Shown: piece after piece, positions 11,440-26,366 of the stretch
How the letters are laid out: every line of letters begins with the position of its first letter
How positions within the stretch are numbered: position 1 is the stretch's first letter
Source: Rhodocollybia butyracea
Taxonomy: Eukaryota > Basidiomycota > Agaricomycetes > Agaricales > Omphalotaceae
Reading direction: 5' to 3'
DNA: 64,000 nucleotides
NCBI GenBank assembly: GCA_015501585.1
Contig: JADNRY010000008.1
Coordinates: 124,001-188,000, forward strand
Notes under the pieces: model-generated
The model's database searches: none
Told to the model about the DNA's origin: nothing
What the model saw: the letters and a program-made list of their open reading frames with translations, nothing else
Position numbers and translations under genes: made by a program

Positions 11440-12122
11440 ACATTATCGGGTTTATTTTAGGTCTAAGTGTCGATTGATAAACCTCACAAAACGTTTGTGT
11501 GAAATCACAAATGTTGTGCATAATACGGAGAGGTCGATAGTCACAGTAATGTTTTAAGAGTGTTTGGTAAGGCTTGAAGTTAGCCTGAGATCGCAAGTAA
11601 GCTCTATGAACCGGTAAGAGTTGAACACTTCCGATAACCATTGGCTCAACAACAACGCTTCCCATATTAGCTCAATGGCGACTCCGTCAGATCATTAGGC
11701 ATATAATTCATCCCAAGCTAGTACTAAGTACTGAAGGAGACGAGCTTGTCGGGTACCTTCTAGCAAAGAAAGCACTACATGCACGCAGGTCCTATACTAA
11801 TATTCCATAAAGCTGAGTGAGATTCGGCACCTCTTTTGCTTCCGACTCGTACACTTCACAGTGCATAATTTCCTTGGTGTTCTTGTCTACATAAGTTATA
11901 GGGATGAGCTTAGCTGAAGAGCCTTCGTGCCTCGGACTAGATACGGGGTAGCAAAGGTGGACTAGATGTCCAAGGCTCCAAGCGTTATAGGAACGGTGCA
12001 CGTGCTACGGTGAGTCTAGTCCGTGCACACTACAAACAAACGGTGTTCCGTCGGGCACGGGTCGAGGTACAACGAAAACTTTAAACTCAAAACTGTCATG
12101 ACTTCGTCTCTTATCTTTAGCG

Positions 12123-13783
12123 ATGTCTACGAACGACGACAGCGTTGTTTCTCGAGGTTTAACTCAAATATTAGAATTAGATGATGAATCCATTCCAGAC
12201 CCCGAATTGAAGCTGCCAAAACGCTCTTCGTTAATCATCATTGTGTTGGCCAACGTACTTTTACAGGTCCGTCCTCTCTGTTCATGCTTGGAAAATGCTC
12301 ATTATTTAACAGATCTCATTCTTCATCATTGTCTCGTCGGCCAACGAGTATGCATTGCATCTAGGTGGCACTTCAACGTTCAGTGGTCAGTTTGCTCAAT
12401 TACAGTCAATGTTATACGGCCTTGTTGATTTGAGAGCAGGTTTAGTCCTCGGTATTCCGACCGTGTTTTCCGGCTTAACATTGATACCTCTTATGAAAGT
12501 GGATAAAGGTAACTCCCGGTCTGCTTTTCTTGATAAATCTCATACCATACTCAGGCGGTTATGGTCGTCCCTTGAATGTGTGCTGTGCCGCCTCTATCTG
12601 CGGACTGATCCTATACGCAAGCGCATACAAGGCAAACTGGCTCTATCTTATACTGTTGGGTCGCATAACCAGTGGAATTGGGTTCTCCATGTGGATGTAT
12701 TGCAAACGTTTCTGTTCTGACCCGCGCATTGTCGGAGTTAGACGGAGAACAACGCTCGCGAGCTGGCTTATAGTTGGGAACGGTGTGGGTATGGGGTTAG
12801 GCCCTCTGCTTGGTGGCATATTCTACAAATATGTCGGGTTTGGGAAAGGGGCAAATGGTGTTTGGAACGGTTTCACGAGTCCAGCCTGGATTTTAGCTGC
12901 AGTTTGGGCGATTTATTGGGTTGCGGTCCAGATCTGGTTCCAAGATGTGACTGACGAGGATACTTTGTCCCCTCCAGAGAGCATCGAGCTTCAAGAGAAA
13001 GTTCCTGCCCAACTGATGGAGTCTCCTTCCAACAACGACTCTATAAACGCATCTGGAACCTCATTCCGTCATCATGCCAATCCCTCTCCCACCGTATCCC
13101 CACGTTCGCCATCTCCACCACATGTGAGTGATAAATTGGACCTTGGCCAGTGGGCTTCGGTCGTCTGCGTATGCTGGTTTGCGATGGCGTCGTTCTTCAT
13201 CCTTGGAGCATGGGAAGCGAACATCCCGGTATTTGGTGCCGCAAATCCCCAGCTGAATTTTACTCCGTTCGCTGCTGGTAACTTCCTTGCCATCGGTGCT
13301 CTCGCCTGTTTCCCATTCTTCATCCTTAACCTCTTCCTTGCTCGACGAGTACAAGATCGGTACACCTTAGTGTTTGGAGCTGGACTTGGTGGTGCCGCCC
13401 TCATTGCTTTTCTGGTTCTGATCAGTTTAGACAAGACTACTTCCGGAGGGTCTACCAATTCAATCTCCAATCAACTAGGGATTGGACACGCGCCTGGTTT
13501 TTTCATCTGCTGGTTCGCAGTTGCTCTAGGATTCAATGTGGCGAGTACTGTTACCTATAGCTTGTTGAGCAAACAGTTACCACCAACGGTGAAGTGGAAC
13601 GGAAAGGCTTCAGTCATGGTACAATGTTCTAATTATTTGGGAAGAGTAACTGGCGCTGTTTGGGGTGGCGCAGGTGTGGCTACTGGCATGACGAATTATG
13701 TTGGACTAGAGATTGCTATTACTGGAATTGGGATCGCGATGGCTGGGTCGATATGGAGGCATTTAAGAGCGAAAACTGGTTAA
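12123..13783 (+). CDS. Major facilitator superfamily transporter
   Basis: Four exons (12123-12266, 12313-12385, 12440-12508, 12555-13783) encode 504 aa. Hydrophobic segments are spread over the length in the 6+6 MFS pattern. Visible parts include LIIIVLANVLLQISFFIIV, a loop after GLTLIPLM, LGRITSGIGFSMWMYC with the MFS-type R and G residues, and GNGVGMGLGPLLGGIFY. A long hydrophilic central loop (Ser/Pro-rich, about residues 275-335) separates the halves. Substrate is unknown. The start at 12123 is the first ATG of an N-terminus ending in an acidic patch. The gene ends 160 bp before MSH2 on the same strand. Confidence 0.85.
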
Positions 13784-13942
13784 TCTTGCGAAGTTTGGTA
13801 CCTAGAATTATGTGACAGTCACAGTACTTAGAAATCAGGTGACGTTATGTTTCGTTACTTTATTTGCCCGAGTTTTATTTGTAGAACCACAACTTCGCCG
13901 TTGTACAGACGGCCAGCCAGGTAAATCGCGCTTTTGTCTTCC

Positions 13943-16900
13943 ATGGCAACATATAGCAAGGAGAGCTCGAAAAACCAGACCGACACACTCACAGATCCTG
14001 GCTTCATTTCTTTTTTTAACAAACTTCCACAAAAGTCGCCAGAAACAGGAACCTTACGACTTTTTCATCGGACTGGCACTGATCCCTATTATGCTGTTTA
14101 CGGTCCAGATGCTCTATATGTCGCGACGAACGTCTATCACACAAACTCTGTCATTAAGTACCTTGGTGCCGGTGGAAGAGCTGCTGGGCTACCCAGCGTC
14201 ACAATGAAAACTACTGTCGCCCAGATGCTACTTCGAGAGGCACTAACAATTAAACAATTAAAAGTTGAAATATGGGTCCCAGAGAATGGCCAGGGGAAAA
14301 AAGTCTCAAAATTTGTACTGGACAAAGAGGTGCGTAAAACGAGACATTCTCCTTGTTCTAGCGCTGATACATCTATGAAGGCTTCACCCGGAAATCTACA
14401 AGCCGTTGAAGATCTACTGTTTATAGATACAGACCTTACATCTGCTCCGATTGTCATGGCTATAAAGATTGCTTCAGTGGCTGCTTCGTCTGGTGATAAG
14501 ACACGATTGAAGACGCTTGGTATAGCATTTGCAGATACCAGTAATCGTGAACTTGGAGTCTCGGATTTCGTGGACAACGATTTGTTTTCCAACACCGAGG
14601 TATGGTTTGTTATATAAGAACTATGGTTGCTCGATTCATACCACTTTTAGTCCCTCGTTATCCAACTATCGGTCAAAGAGGCCATCATCCCTACAGGGAC
14701 AGCTTCTGGCAATACCGACCGTGACGTGGACCTTCACAAACTGAAGGCCGTACTTGACCGATGTGGTATCGTTGTGACTGAACGCAAACCTAGCGAGTTT
14801 TCGCCGAAGAACATTGCCGACGATCTTCCCCGTTTACTCTCAGCAGCAGCCCTACCTCCTGCAGCTGAAGGAACGTCCGCAGATGCCTCTGCCACAATTT
14901 GTATGTCATTTTGTCATCTACAGTGGCCATTTTACCGACTTGCAGTTGTTTTAGCTCAGTTGGGGTTACCAAACGCCCCGGCTGCATTGTCTGCGCTTGT
15001 GACTTATTTATCGCTTTTATCCGATCCATCCAACCATAATGCCTTCTCAATTCGTACCCACGATCTCGGACAATATATGCGTCTCGATGCTAGCGCGTTG
15101 AGAGCGCTGAACTTGACGGAAACCCCTGGTAATGCTGGTATAACAACACGAAACAGTACACTACTTGGTCTCTTGAACAAATGTAAAACTGCACAGGGAA
15201 CTAGGCTTCTTGGGACTTGGCTCAAGCAGCCGCTGGTCAATCTACATGAGATCAGTGAGCATAAACTTTCGTCACATACTTGGTTTGTCGCTCACGATAC
15301 CTCTCAGAAAAACGTCAAAACTTGGTCGAGATGTTTGTCGACGATACGAACTCTCGAACGCAGCTCCAGGACGAATATCTCAAGTACATGCCCGATCTCG
15401 TTCGACTCTGCAAGAAATTTCAGAGAGCGCAAGCAAGCCTGGAAGATGTAGTGCGAGTCTATCAAGTTGTGCTCAAAGCAAGTCTCTTTATTTTCTAGTC
15501 GTTCTTCACTCTCAATTCCTCCAGCTTCCTGGCATGATTGAAGCGTTAGAAGATGTGCGAACTGAACAAGAGGAATACACTGCGCTTTTAGAGGAAATGT
15601 GTGTAGAGAAACTGAAAGTTGGTTTATTTTCTGTCACCGCGAAGCGGTCATCTAACGTACATATCTAGGAGTATCAGACAAGTCTAGCAAAATACTCTGA
15701 TATGGTTGAGGAGACACTAGATATGCGAGAGCTGGATAAGAACAACTATGTCATAAAACCTGGCTATGACCCTAAGCTGCAGGAACTTGCGGAGAAGCTG
15801 ACTGAAGTCCGTATCATTGTCTACACTACAATGAAGAATCCTCACCGTTAACCAGGTCCGTGATGGGCTGGACGAGGAACATCGCGAGGTCGGTGACGAT
15901 CTTAACATGATATTAGACAAGAAGTTACACTTGGAAAACAACTCGACGTATGGATATTGTTTCCGGTTGACCAAAAATGTACCTTTTACTTATATCTCAT
16001 TGAAGCGCAGTCACTGATCTTTACGAACCCAGGATGCAAAAGGGCTTTCGACGAAAAAATATACCGAGCTGGGGACTACCAAAAGCGGTGTTTTTTTTAC
16101 TACCAAGACACTCAAGCAACTGGCGGAAGACTACCTAGAATATTCATCCAGGTATACGAGAACGCAAAGCGGGCTAGTGAAAGAAGTTGTGACCATTGCT
16201 TGTGAGTGACATCTTTCTGCAAAGACCCCTAAGTTGATCCAGTTTTCGTAGGTACATATATACCCGTCCTCGAATCGTTGAACAACGTGTTGGCGCAGCT
16301 TGATGTGATTCTCAGGTAGGTAATCATCCCTTACGCTCTTCAGTATGATAATTTCCTAACCCATACAAGTTTTGCTCATGTATCCATCAATGCTCCTGAG
16401 CCTTATGTGAAGCCCAACGTGATGCAAAGCGGTATGTCTTTTTTGAATAATACCAGAGAGACGTTAATTACTGCACTTGGTTGAAGGTGATGGAAATGTT
16501 GTTCTGCGTAACGCCCGGCACCCTTGTCTGGAAGTTCAGGACGACGTGTCTTTCATTGCCAACGATGTGGAAATGATCAAAGGTGTGTATGATAGATAGA
16601 CCTCTATCTACATCTGGACCACTAACCTTGTTGTAGACAAGAGCGAATTCCAAATCATAAGTGAGTAGTTTTTTTAGCTCGTAAAGAATCTAGTGCCGAT
16701 TCGTGCATCGGCAGCCGGACCCAACATGGGTGGAAAGTCGACATATATTCGTCAAGTAGGGGTAATCGCACTGATGGCTCAAGTTGGCTGCTTTGTTCCC
16801 TGCTCCGAAGCTCAGCTTCCTATCTTCGACTCTGTACTGTGCCGTGTTGGTGCTGGAGATAGCCAGCTGAAGGGCGTGTCAACGTTCATGGCTGAAATGC

Positions 16901-17829
16901 TGGAGACTGCGACTATCCTTCGGGTGAGTAAAGGGCTAGCTCTAGTGGGTATCAGATTGATAATATTTTTTTTTCAGTCTGCAACGAAAGATTCTCTCAT
17001 CATAATTGACGAGCTTGGTAGAGGTGTGTTATGAAGGTGGCGTGTTGTTCTATATTCACTTTTGCCTACAGGAACATCTACCTATGATGGGTTCGGATTG
17101 GCTTGGGCTATTTCAGAGTACATTCTATCCTTTCCTGTTTTATCAAGTCGTTAACGGGCATACAGGCACATCGCATCGGAAATTCACGCATTTTGCCTTT
17201 TCGCCACTCATTTTCACGAGCTCACCGCTCTTGACCAGCAGATACCACATGTCAAAAACTTGCATGTAGTCGCTCATGTGGGAGAGAAGAATGAAGAGGA
17301 TAAACGGGAGATCACATTATTGTACAAGGTTGAACCAGGTAGGCTCTATTGTCTGTGGTGAACCCTAAAACTAATTGGGCCGAAGGCATTTCGGACCAGA
17401 GTTTTGGTATCCATGTTGCAGAATTGGCAAATTTCCCAGAGAGTGTTGTAAAGGTATGCTGAGCTGCGGTTTACTTCTTTAAGGTACTGAAGACATCTTA
17501 GCTTGCAAAGCGCAAAGCCGACGAACTTGAAGACTTTGGTGGCGGTAAGTAATTCAATCTCGTTCTCAAGACCCGCTTTTGACGACTCGTTAGACGACAA
17601 TAATATGGATGTAGACGTAGACGTTCCATCTGAAGTTACGGAAGAGGGCATTAAGATTGTGGAAGAATTTCTTCGTTCTTGGGCTGCTCCAAAAGATGGC
17701 GAAGACATCGTTATGGAGGAGGAAAGTTCACCAGAGCAACAGCTTGAACAGTTGAAAGCCCATGTGGACAATTTCTTGCCACAAATTGAGAGCAATCCGT
17801 GGCTAAAGTCACTTTTGACGACATTTTGA
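13943..17829 (+). CDS. MSH2: DNA mismatch repair ATPase MSH2
   Basis: Twenty exons join to 974 aa, close to the family's ~930-960. N-terminal mismatch-binding and connector domains lead to the lever/clamp region (exons from 15308: [27 protein letters not shown]). The ATPase follows, with Walker [10 protein letters not shown] at the 16661-16714 intron junction, the block [17 protein letters not shown], Walker B DELGRGTSTYDG and the His switch [11 protein letters not shown]2 pairs with MSH6 or MSH3 in the nucleus to recognise mismatches and loops. Intron 15478-15524 begins with GC (AAA|GCAAGT), giving the conserved join [12 protein letters not shown]. The 3' region is Asp/Glu-rich ([10 protein letters not shown]). 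Confidence 0.97.
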
Positions 17830-18059
17830 TGATTTCTTTCTTTTCGCATCTGGTTGCTTGCTAAACATGTTTTGGTTTTGTGTACATTCTATTAGTTATA
17901 CATAGTTGAGTTGTAAATACACTACATTATTATACTGCCCTAATCTGGTCCTTAGTGGTCACGAAAGGTTCCGGTGGCGTTTAGGTGGTGCCAGGTGCCG
18001 AGTTTTTTTGACACTAATTGAGTCAGCACCTCGTTGCATCTTTACAAGCCCCATTGCAG

Positions 18060-19329
18060 ATGTTTCCTCTCATGAAAATGGGCAAGGAAGACAACGGACC
18101 GCCTTCGAGGTCAAACTCTCACAGACAAGTGCATACATCTATCCACGACGTTGGATCAGATGTTTCACTAGCATCTGTCGATGTTCCACCTCTGAGTAGA
18201 CGGAATAGTAGACAAAGTAGTCATCATGACCATGAACTTCCACGGTCAGCAACATATCACCCTTTGGCGCCTCATGTTCTGCTTCTTTTCATTCCTGCTT
18301 CGATATTTGGCGTATTGGCAAGACTTGGACTCGAAGCACTAGTAACATATGATGGCCAGAGCATCTTTCCTTTGGCTTATGTGCAGGGATTGGGCTGTTT
18401 TGTTATGGGCTTTAGTTTAGAGATGAAGGAGTCTATGGGTAACTTGTGAGTATTTTATATCATTCTTAATGCTTTGCGCTAATTTCGCAGCTATCCCCCA
18501 CTGTACACTGCGTTGACTACAGGTGAAATGACTTCACGAAATAATTTTGGATCTGTCTCAACATTTTAGGTTTTTGTGGCTCCCTCACAACTTTTTCAAG
18601 TTGGCAACTGGACGTTTTCAGCTCTTGGTTAAACAGTGAAGATACCCATCGTTCTGGTCTTCAAGATGTATGTTGCTCTCTTCCTAAGCCTTGCTGAAGT
18701 AACATTGTTGCCAGTTTATTGATGGCCTCGGTAAAACCGTCTTCACATTAGTGATTTCTATTACATCGCTATCTTTCGGAGGCTATATCGCTCGAATAAT
18801 CCATCCGTATCTGCCGACAATTCAACCTCCAACGAAGAAAGTCCGATATGCGATATCTGCCATGTGCATATTATTCTATGTCGCTGCTCTTCTAGCATAT
18901 TTTCTTCTTCCAACTTCATACCGACACCAAGCTACAGCAGCTCTCCTGTTCGCTTTCCCTGGAACACTTACTCGATACCTCTTGTCGACACTGCTAAACC
19001 CACTGCTAATTGGGTTCCCTCTCGGAACATTCGCGGCCAATTCCACTGGAACCAGTCTCCTAGCTGCATTTCACGTCATTCAATCTATCGCTAGCCACCC
19101 AATATCACCCAATATGTGTTCTCTCGTTCAAGGTCTCAGTGATGGTTATTGTGGGTGCTTGACAACAGTTAGTACTTTTGCGGCGGAGATTCGTGTATTA
19201 CGGCGATGGGAGCAGCTGAGATATGCCTGGATGAGTTGGGGAGTAGGACAGCTGTTGATACTCATCATCATGGGGCCTTCTTTGCTGTCAGGGAATGTTC
19301 ATAAGCAGCAGATGTGTTCATTTGACTAG
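18060..19329 (+). CDS. FEX1: Fluoride export protein FEX (CrcB family), copy 1
   Basis: Four exons (18060-18445, 18491-18522, 18570-18667, 18715-19329) give 376 aa. A hydrophilic Ser/His-rich N-terminus precedes two CrcB-type repeats, as in eukaryotic FEX. The first repeat has FGVLARLGL and the hallmark GFCGSLTTFSSW (the phenylalanines and threonines lining the F- pore); the second has FAANSTGTSLLA and the matching GYCGCLTTVSTF. FEX proteins are plasma-membrane fluoride channels that protect the cell from environmental fluoride. The start is the ATG at 18060. A near-identical gene follows 600 bp downstream with the same exon lengths. Confidence 0.93.
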
Positions 19330-19929
19330 AGTTTGATTCATTATACTTGTATTGCACTAATGTATCGCACTAATGTAGATTAATTTAATGGTAATGTATG
19401 TAGGCTCATGAATGTAAGTTTGACGTAGAGGTATGAATATCTCAGCATACTTGTACAACGGTGAATTCCACGATGAAAGATTGAAACCGTGAAAATACAA
19501 GTTCCATGTTACATATGGAACACGTACGCAGAGACTTGCGCTCTCTCAATTGAACTGACTCGCTAAATCCCAGGGCTAGCGTCATCACTGCTACATAAAG
19601 ACTAGATCCTGATCGATAATCCTTCAGGCTTGAGCACTGCCTGAGCATGAAAGATTGAGATTCGTGTTACTTATATGGGCGCTAAATTTACTTTTGCTCT
19701 CAACTTGAGACCCCCTACAAGGGTTAGGTCAGTAGATCGCAGTTATGAGTCAACTTCTGACCATGTAGTAGTGACGTCCATTTAGGCTTTTCCATTTAGG
19801 CATCATGCATCAAGGCGTGAACGAACGAATCAGAACGGTGGAGTTTGCAGGCGAGAACTTTCTTACCTTTGCGGTACAGCTGACCATTCCTGCAACAATA
19901 CTTAATACTATTAGGTTGTACCCTGAACC

Positions 19930-21211
19930 ATGGCTCATCCAAACTCTGGCTCAGACTCTGGGTCGAACTGGCTCGGGCTCTTTAACCTAGACTCCGAGCC
20001 AGATGGTGGCTCATACCTTGAGCTTCCCTACAATGGGTCAGATGACTCATTAGTCTCTATAGTACGCACTAGTGCTAGTAGGCAAAGCAGTCATTATGAT
20101 CATCAACTCCCGTCGTCAGCAGCATATCATCCTTTGGCGCCTCATGTTTTACTCCTTCTCATCCCTGCTTCAGTATTCGGCGTATTGGCAAGGCTGGGGC
20201 TCGGGGCGTTGGCAACGTATGATGGCCAGAGCATCTTTCCTCTGGCTTATGTGCAGGGGTTGGGCTGCTTTGTCATGGGCTTTGGTTTGGAGATGAAGGA
20301 ACCCATGAGCAACTTGTGAGTATACGAGTCATCTAAGTTCACTGACTTGCGGGCTAATTTCGCAGTTATCCTCCGCTGTACACTGCGTTAACTACAGGTG
20401 AAATGACTTCACGAAACAATATTCGGATCCATCTCATCATATTCAGGTTTCTGTGGCTCCCTTACGACTTTTTCCGGCTGGCAACTGGACATTTTCAATT
20501 CTTGGTTAAACAGCGAAGATGCTCACCGTTCCGGTGTTCGAGATGCATGTGCTCTTCTCTTTCTTTCCAAGCTTCACTGAACTGACTCTCGAACAGCTTA
20601 TCGATGGCCTCGGTAAAACCGTTTCTACACTAGTATTCTCTATCACATCGCTGCTTTTCGGAGGTTATATCGCTCGAATAATTTATCCGCATCTACCGAC
20701 AATCCAGCCTCCAACACAGAAAGTCCGACATGCAATATCCGTCTTGTGCATATTATTCTACGTCGCTGCTCTTCTAGCATACTTTCTTCTTCCAACTTCA
20801 TACCGACACCAAGCTACAGCAGCTCTCCTGTTCGCTTTCCCTGGAGCACTTACTCGATACCTCTTGTCGATACTGCTAAATCCACTACTTATTGGGTTTC
20901 CTCTCGGAACATTCGCGGCCAATTCCATCGGAACCGGTCTCTTAGCTGCATTTCACGTTATTCAATCCATTGCTAACAAACCAATATCACCGAATATGTG
21001 CTCTCTCGTTCAAGGTCTCAGTGATGGTTATTGTGGGTGCTTGACGACAGTCAGCACTTTTGTGGCGGAGATCCGTGTATTGCAGCGATGGGAGCAGCTG
21101 AGATATGTCTTGGTGAGCTGGGGAGAAGGACAATTGTTAATGCTCATTATCATGGGGCCCTCCTTGCTGTCAGGGAATGTCCGTAAACAGCAGATGTGCT
21201 CATTCGACTAG
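19930..21211 (+). CDS. FEX1: Fluoride export protein FEX (CrcB family), copy 2
   Basis: Four exons (19930-20315, 20366-20397, 20447-20544, 20597-21211) are exactly the same four lengths as copy 1 (386, 32, 98 and 615 nt) and also encode 376 aa. Both CrcB repeats are intact: FGVLARLGL with GFCGSLTTFSGW, and FAANSIGTGLLA with GYCGCLTTVSTF. The first ~50 residues differ from copy 1 and read Gly/Ser/Asp-rich (SGSDSGSNWLG), so this end was replaced or has diverged fast. The third intron starts with GC (GAT|GCATGT) where copy 1 has GTATGT. If that donor is poorly used the protein would be truncated after the first repeat. Start at 19930 is the only suitable ATG. Confidence 0.9.
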
Positions 21212-21483
21212 TGGCGGACGATTCATCGGTGTGGATACTGAGTACTGATCAGTTGTGTACTTCTGGGCTCGAATGCTAGCGTTGGTCACTGAGTTGTGGC
21301 AGTTTTTCAGATATGTTGCCTATGAAACAGCTGTAGGTAATCAGGATCAGCCATGGAGAGACGAATGAGAACAAATTTTAGACTTGTACCCATTTTTGAC
21401 GCGGTAGTACAAACAGTATATGGAAGCGTGTGAGTTATATGGGCGCTAAATTTACGAAAACTTCTGTTACCAACTTCATCTCC

Positions 21484-24459
<2,976 letters not shown>

Positions 24460-24588
24460 AGTGTAGCATTTTGTGAAAATAGTGCGAAGATGCATAAAAA
24501 TGGTTGACACACTACGACTCGAAGACGCGTGCGAGCGCTTATCGGCCCTGTCATTCATTCTTCATACGTTACGAATTAGTGGATTTAT

Positions 24589-25950
24589 ATGTTTGAACTT
24601 TCCTCCTATAATACTATAGCTCTTCTGAGTATTTCCACGCTCCTTTGGACTTTCTGGAATATGTGGCCATCAAAAAAATGGGACCCTCGGGGTCAGGTAC
24701 GTGTTATTCTGAAGCATACAACTTTTGATCTGTATTTCTTGAAACAGCACTGTTATGTTACTGGCGGATCTTCTGGGCTTGGACTTGCAGTGGCTGTGGA
24801 ACTGACGAAGCGAGGAGCTGATGTTTCTATCGTTGCTCGGAATAAGGAGCGCTTGGCCAGTGCGTTAGCAGACATGGAGGTTCGTTCGTTCGTACTTATG
24901 CTTCTTATGTCTGGACTCAATCTTCTCCCTGTAGAAGTTTCGACAAGGCTCCAATCAAGTTCTAAAGTGTTATTCCTACTCATTAACGGACGCAGAGGGT
25001 TCTAGCGCAGCGCTGGAAGCGGCGTCGCAAGACCACGGCGGAAAACAGCCTGACGCGGTGTTCCTTTGTGCGGGGGCTTCCAGACCTGGATTTTTTGTTG
25101 AGGAAGAAGGCGACTCCCTTCGTAAGGGGATGGATGATTCGTACTTTGTGCAGGCGTACAGTGCGCTAGTGAGTTGATCGTTAAATGTTATGCGGCTGCA
25201 ACTAATTGATTTTAGGCATATACTAAACGCGTTGTTCGCGACAAAGCGCGAGGAAAGATTGTATTTATCAGTTCGCTCCTCGGATACATGTCCATGATTG
25301 GCTACTCTACATACGCACCTGGAAAACACGCATTAAGAGGTATATCTATGCACTCGTGCGATGACCGTGGTTACTTATGCCGGTCACAGGTCTGGCAGAA
25401 ACTCTCCGTTCAGAGCTCTACCTCTACAACTGTTCTGTACATATCATGTTCCCTGGCAACATCGATAGTCCAGGATTCGTCGAAGAAAATCGCGTAAAGC
25501 CCAAGATCACTCTCGAATTGGAATCGACAAGTAAACCTGTGTCACCGGAAGTGCTCGCTAATGAGCTGATACGCGGTGATGATTCATTGTGTACCTTAGC
25601 GGAACCGACATTTACTTGTTCGTTTAGGTGTTCAAAAAGGGGATTTTCACATCGCACCCGACCTGCTTGCCAATATTTTCCGTTCCTCCACGATAGGCGC
25701 AACGCCGCATCACAATATTCTCTTGGATGGCTTGTATGCCACGATAGGATGGGTGCGTAGATATTTCGTAGTACTCGAATGAAGCTGTTGAACTAAACGT
25801 TGTGCTTGGCTTTTCACCGGTACCTTCTTTGACATTATATTTGCCTTCCAGATTGGGCTTCCATTCTGGCGTCGAGACGTGGATAGCGCGGTTTTGAAGC
25901 ATAGAAAGGATCATGACGAGTATTTAAAGGCGAAAGGGTTCTATACTTGA
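24589..25950 (+). CDS. TSC10: 3-ketodihydrosphingosine reductase (short-chain dehydrogenase)
   Basis: Seven exons (24589-24696, 24748-24879, 24935-25168, 25216-25339, 25390-25575, 25628-25752, 25852-25950) give 335 aa. An N-terminal membrane anchor is followed by the NADPH-binding TGGSSGLG motif, FLCAGAS, and the catalytic Ser with YSTYAPGKHA (Tyr and Lys). The C-terminus has a hydrophobic GLYATIGWIGLPF segment and a charged tail. The enzyme reduces 3-ketodihydrosphingosine to dihydrosphingosine, the second step of sphingolipid synthesis, on the ER. It lies 130 bp after TRM4 on the same strand. Confidence 0.93.
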
Positions 25951-26366
25951 AAAGTTCAATAGCTGCTATGTAGACCTAATTTTAAAACGTACATTTAATG
26001 TGAACAAGTACCAAATACCGACTACAAATGTTGGAAAAAAGCGAAGCTCTTAAGCAGTGAAAAAAGGCAGAAGGAGCATTATAATTTTCGGTGCTTGCTC
26101 TGGGTCTTTGCCATTAGGTACACCAAGATGGAGGAGTTTGAACTTGGGTTCCTTGGTTTACAAATGACCTCGGATGTAAGATGAGAAGAAAAAAGAAAAA
26201 ATTCGTGCCTTTATAAACAGGAGCCTGCCGGCCGGGAACTGTGGCGTTGACGTAAGCTTGACCGTCAGATTCTGCGTAAGATACTTGTCTTATCTTTAGC
26301 TTGACTTCAGCATATAACTGTCCACACACTCTTTTGCTTATTCTTTTTCCTCCTCAACCGGCCAGT

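Larger units (their letters stand above)
8814..12122. other. Gene-poor region with TE remnants
   Basis: This 3.3-kb stretch has no confident gene. It contains an inverted-repeat element (10429-11439), a doubtful minus-strand frame (9942-10334) and short frames such as 11792-12001 on the minus strand that read like decayed coding sequence but match no family I recognise. The last ~100 bp should include the MFS transporter promoter. Confidence 0.5.

Noticed and set aside
14880..14960. Whether the 45-nt segment in MSH2 is coding
   Set aside because: It is a multiple of three and open, but has a GTATGT donor and CTTGCAG acceptor, and removing it gives a better family match (IFVLAQLGL). Treated as an intron.
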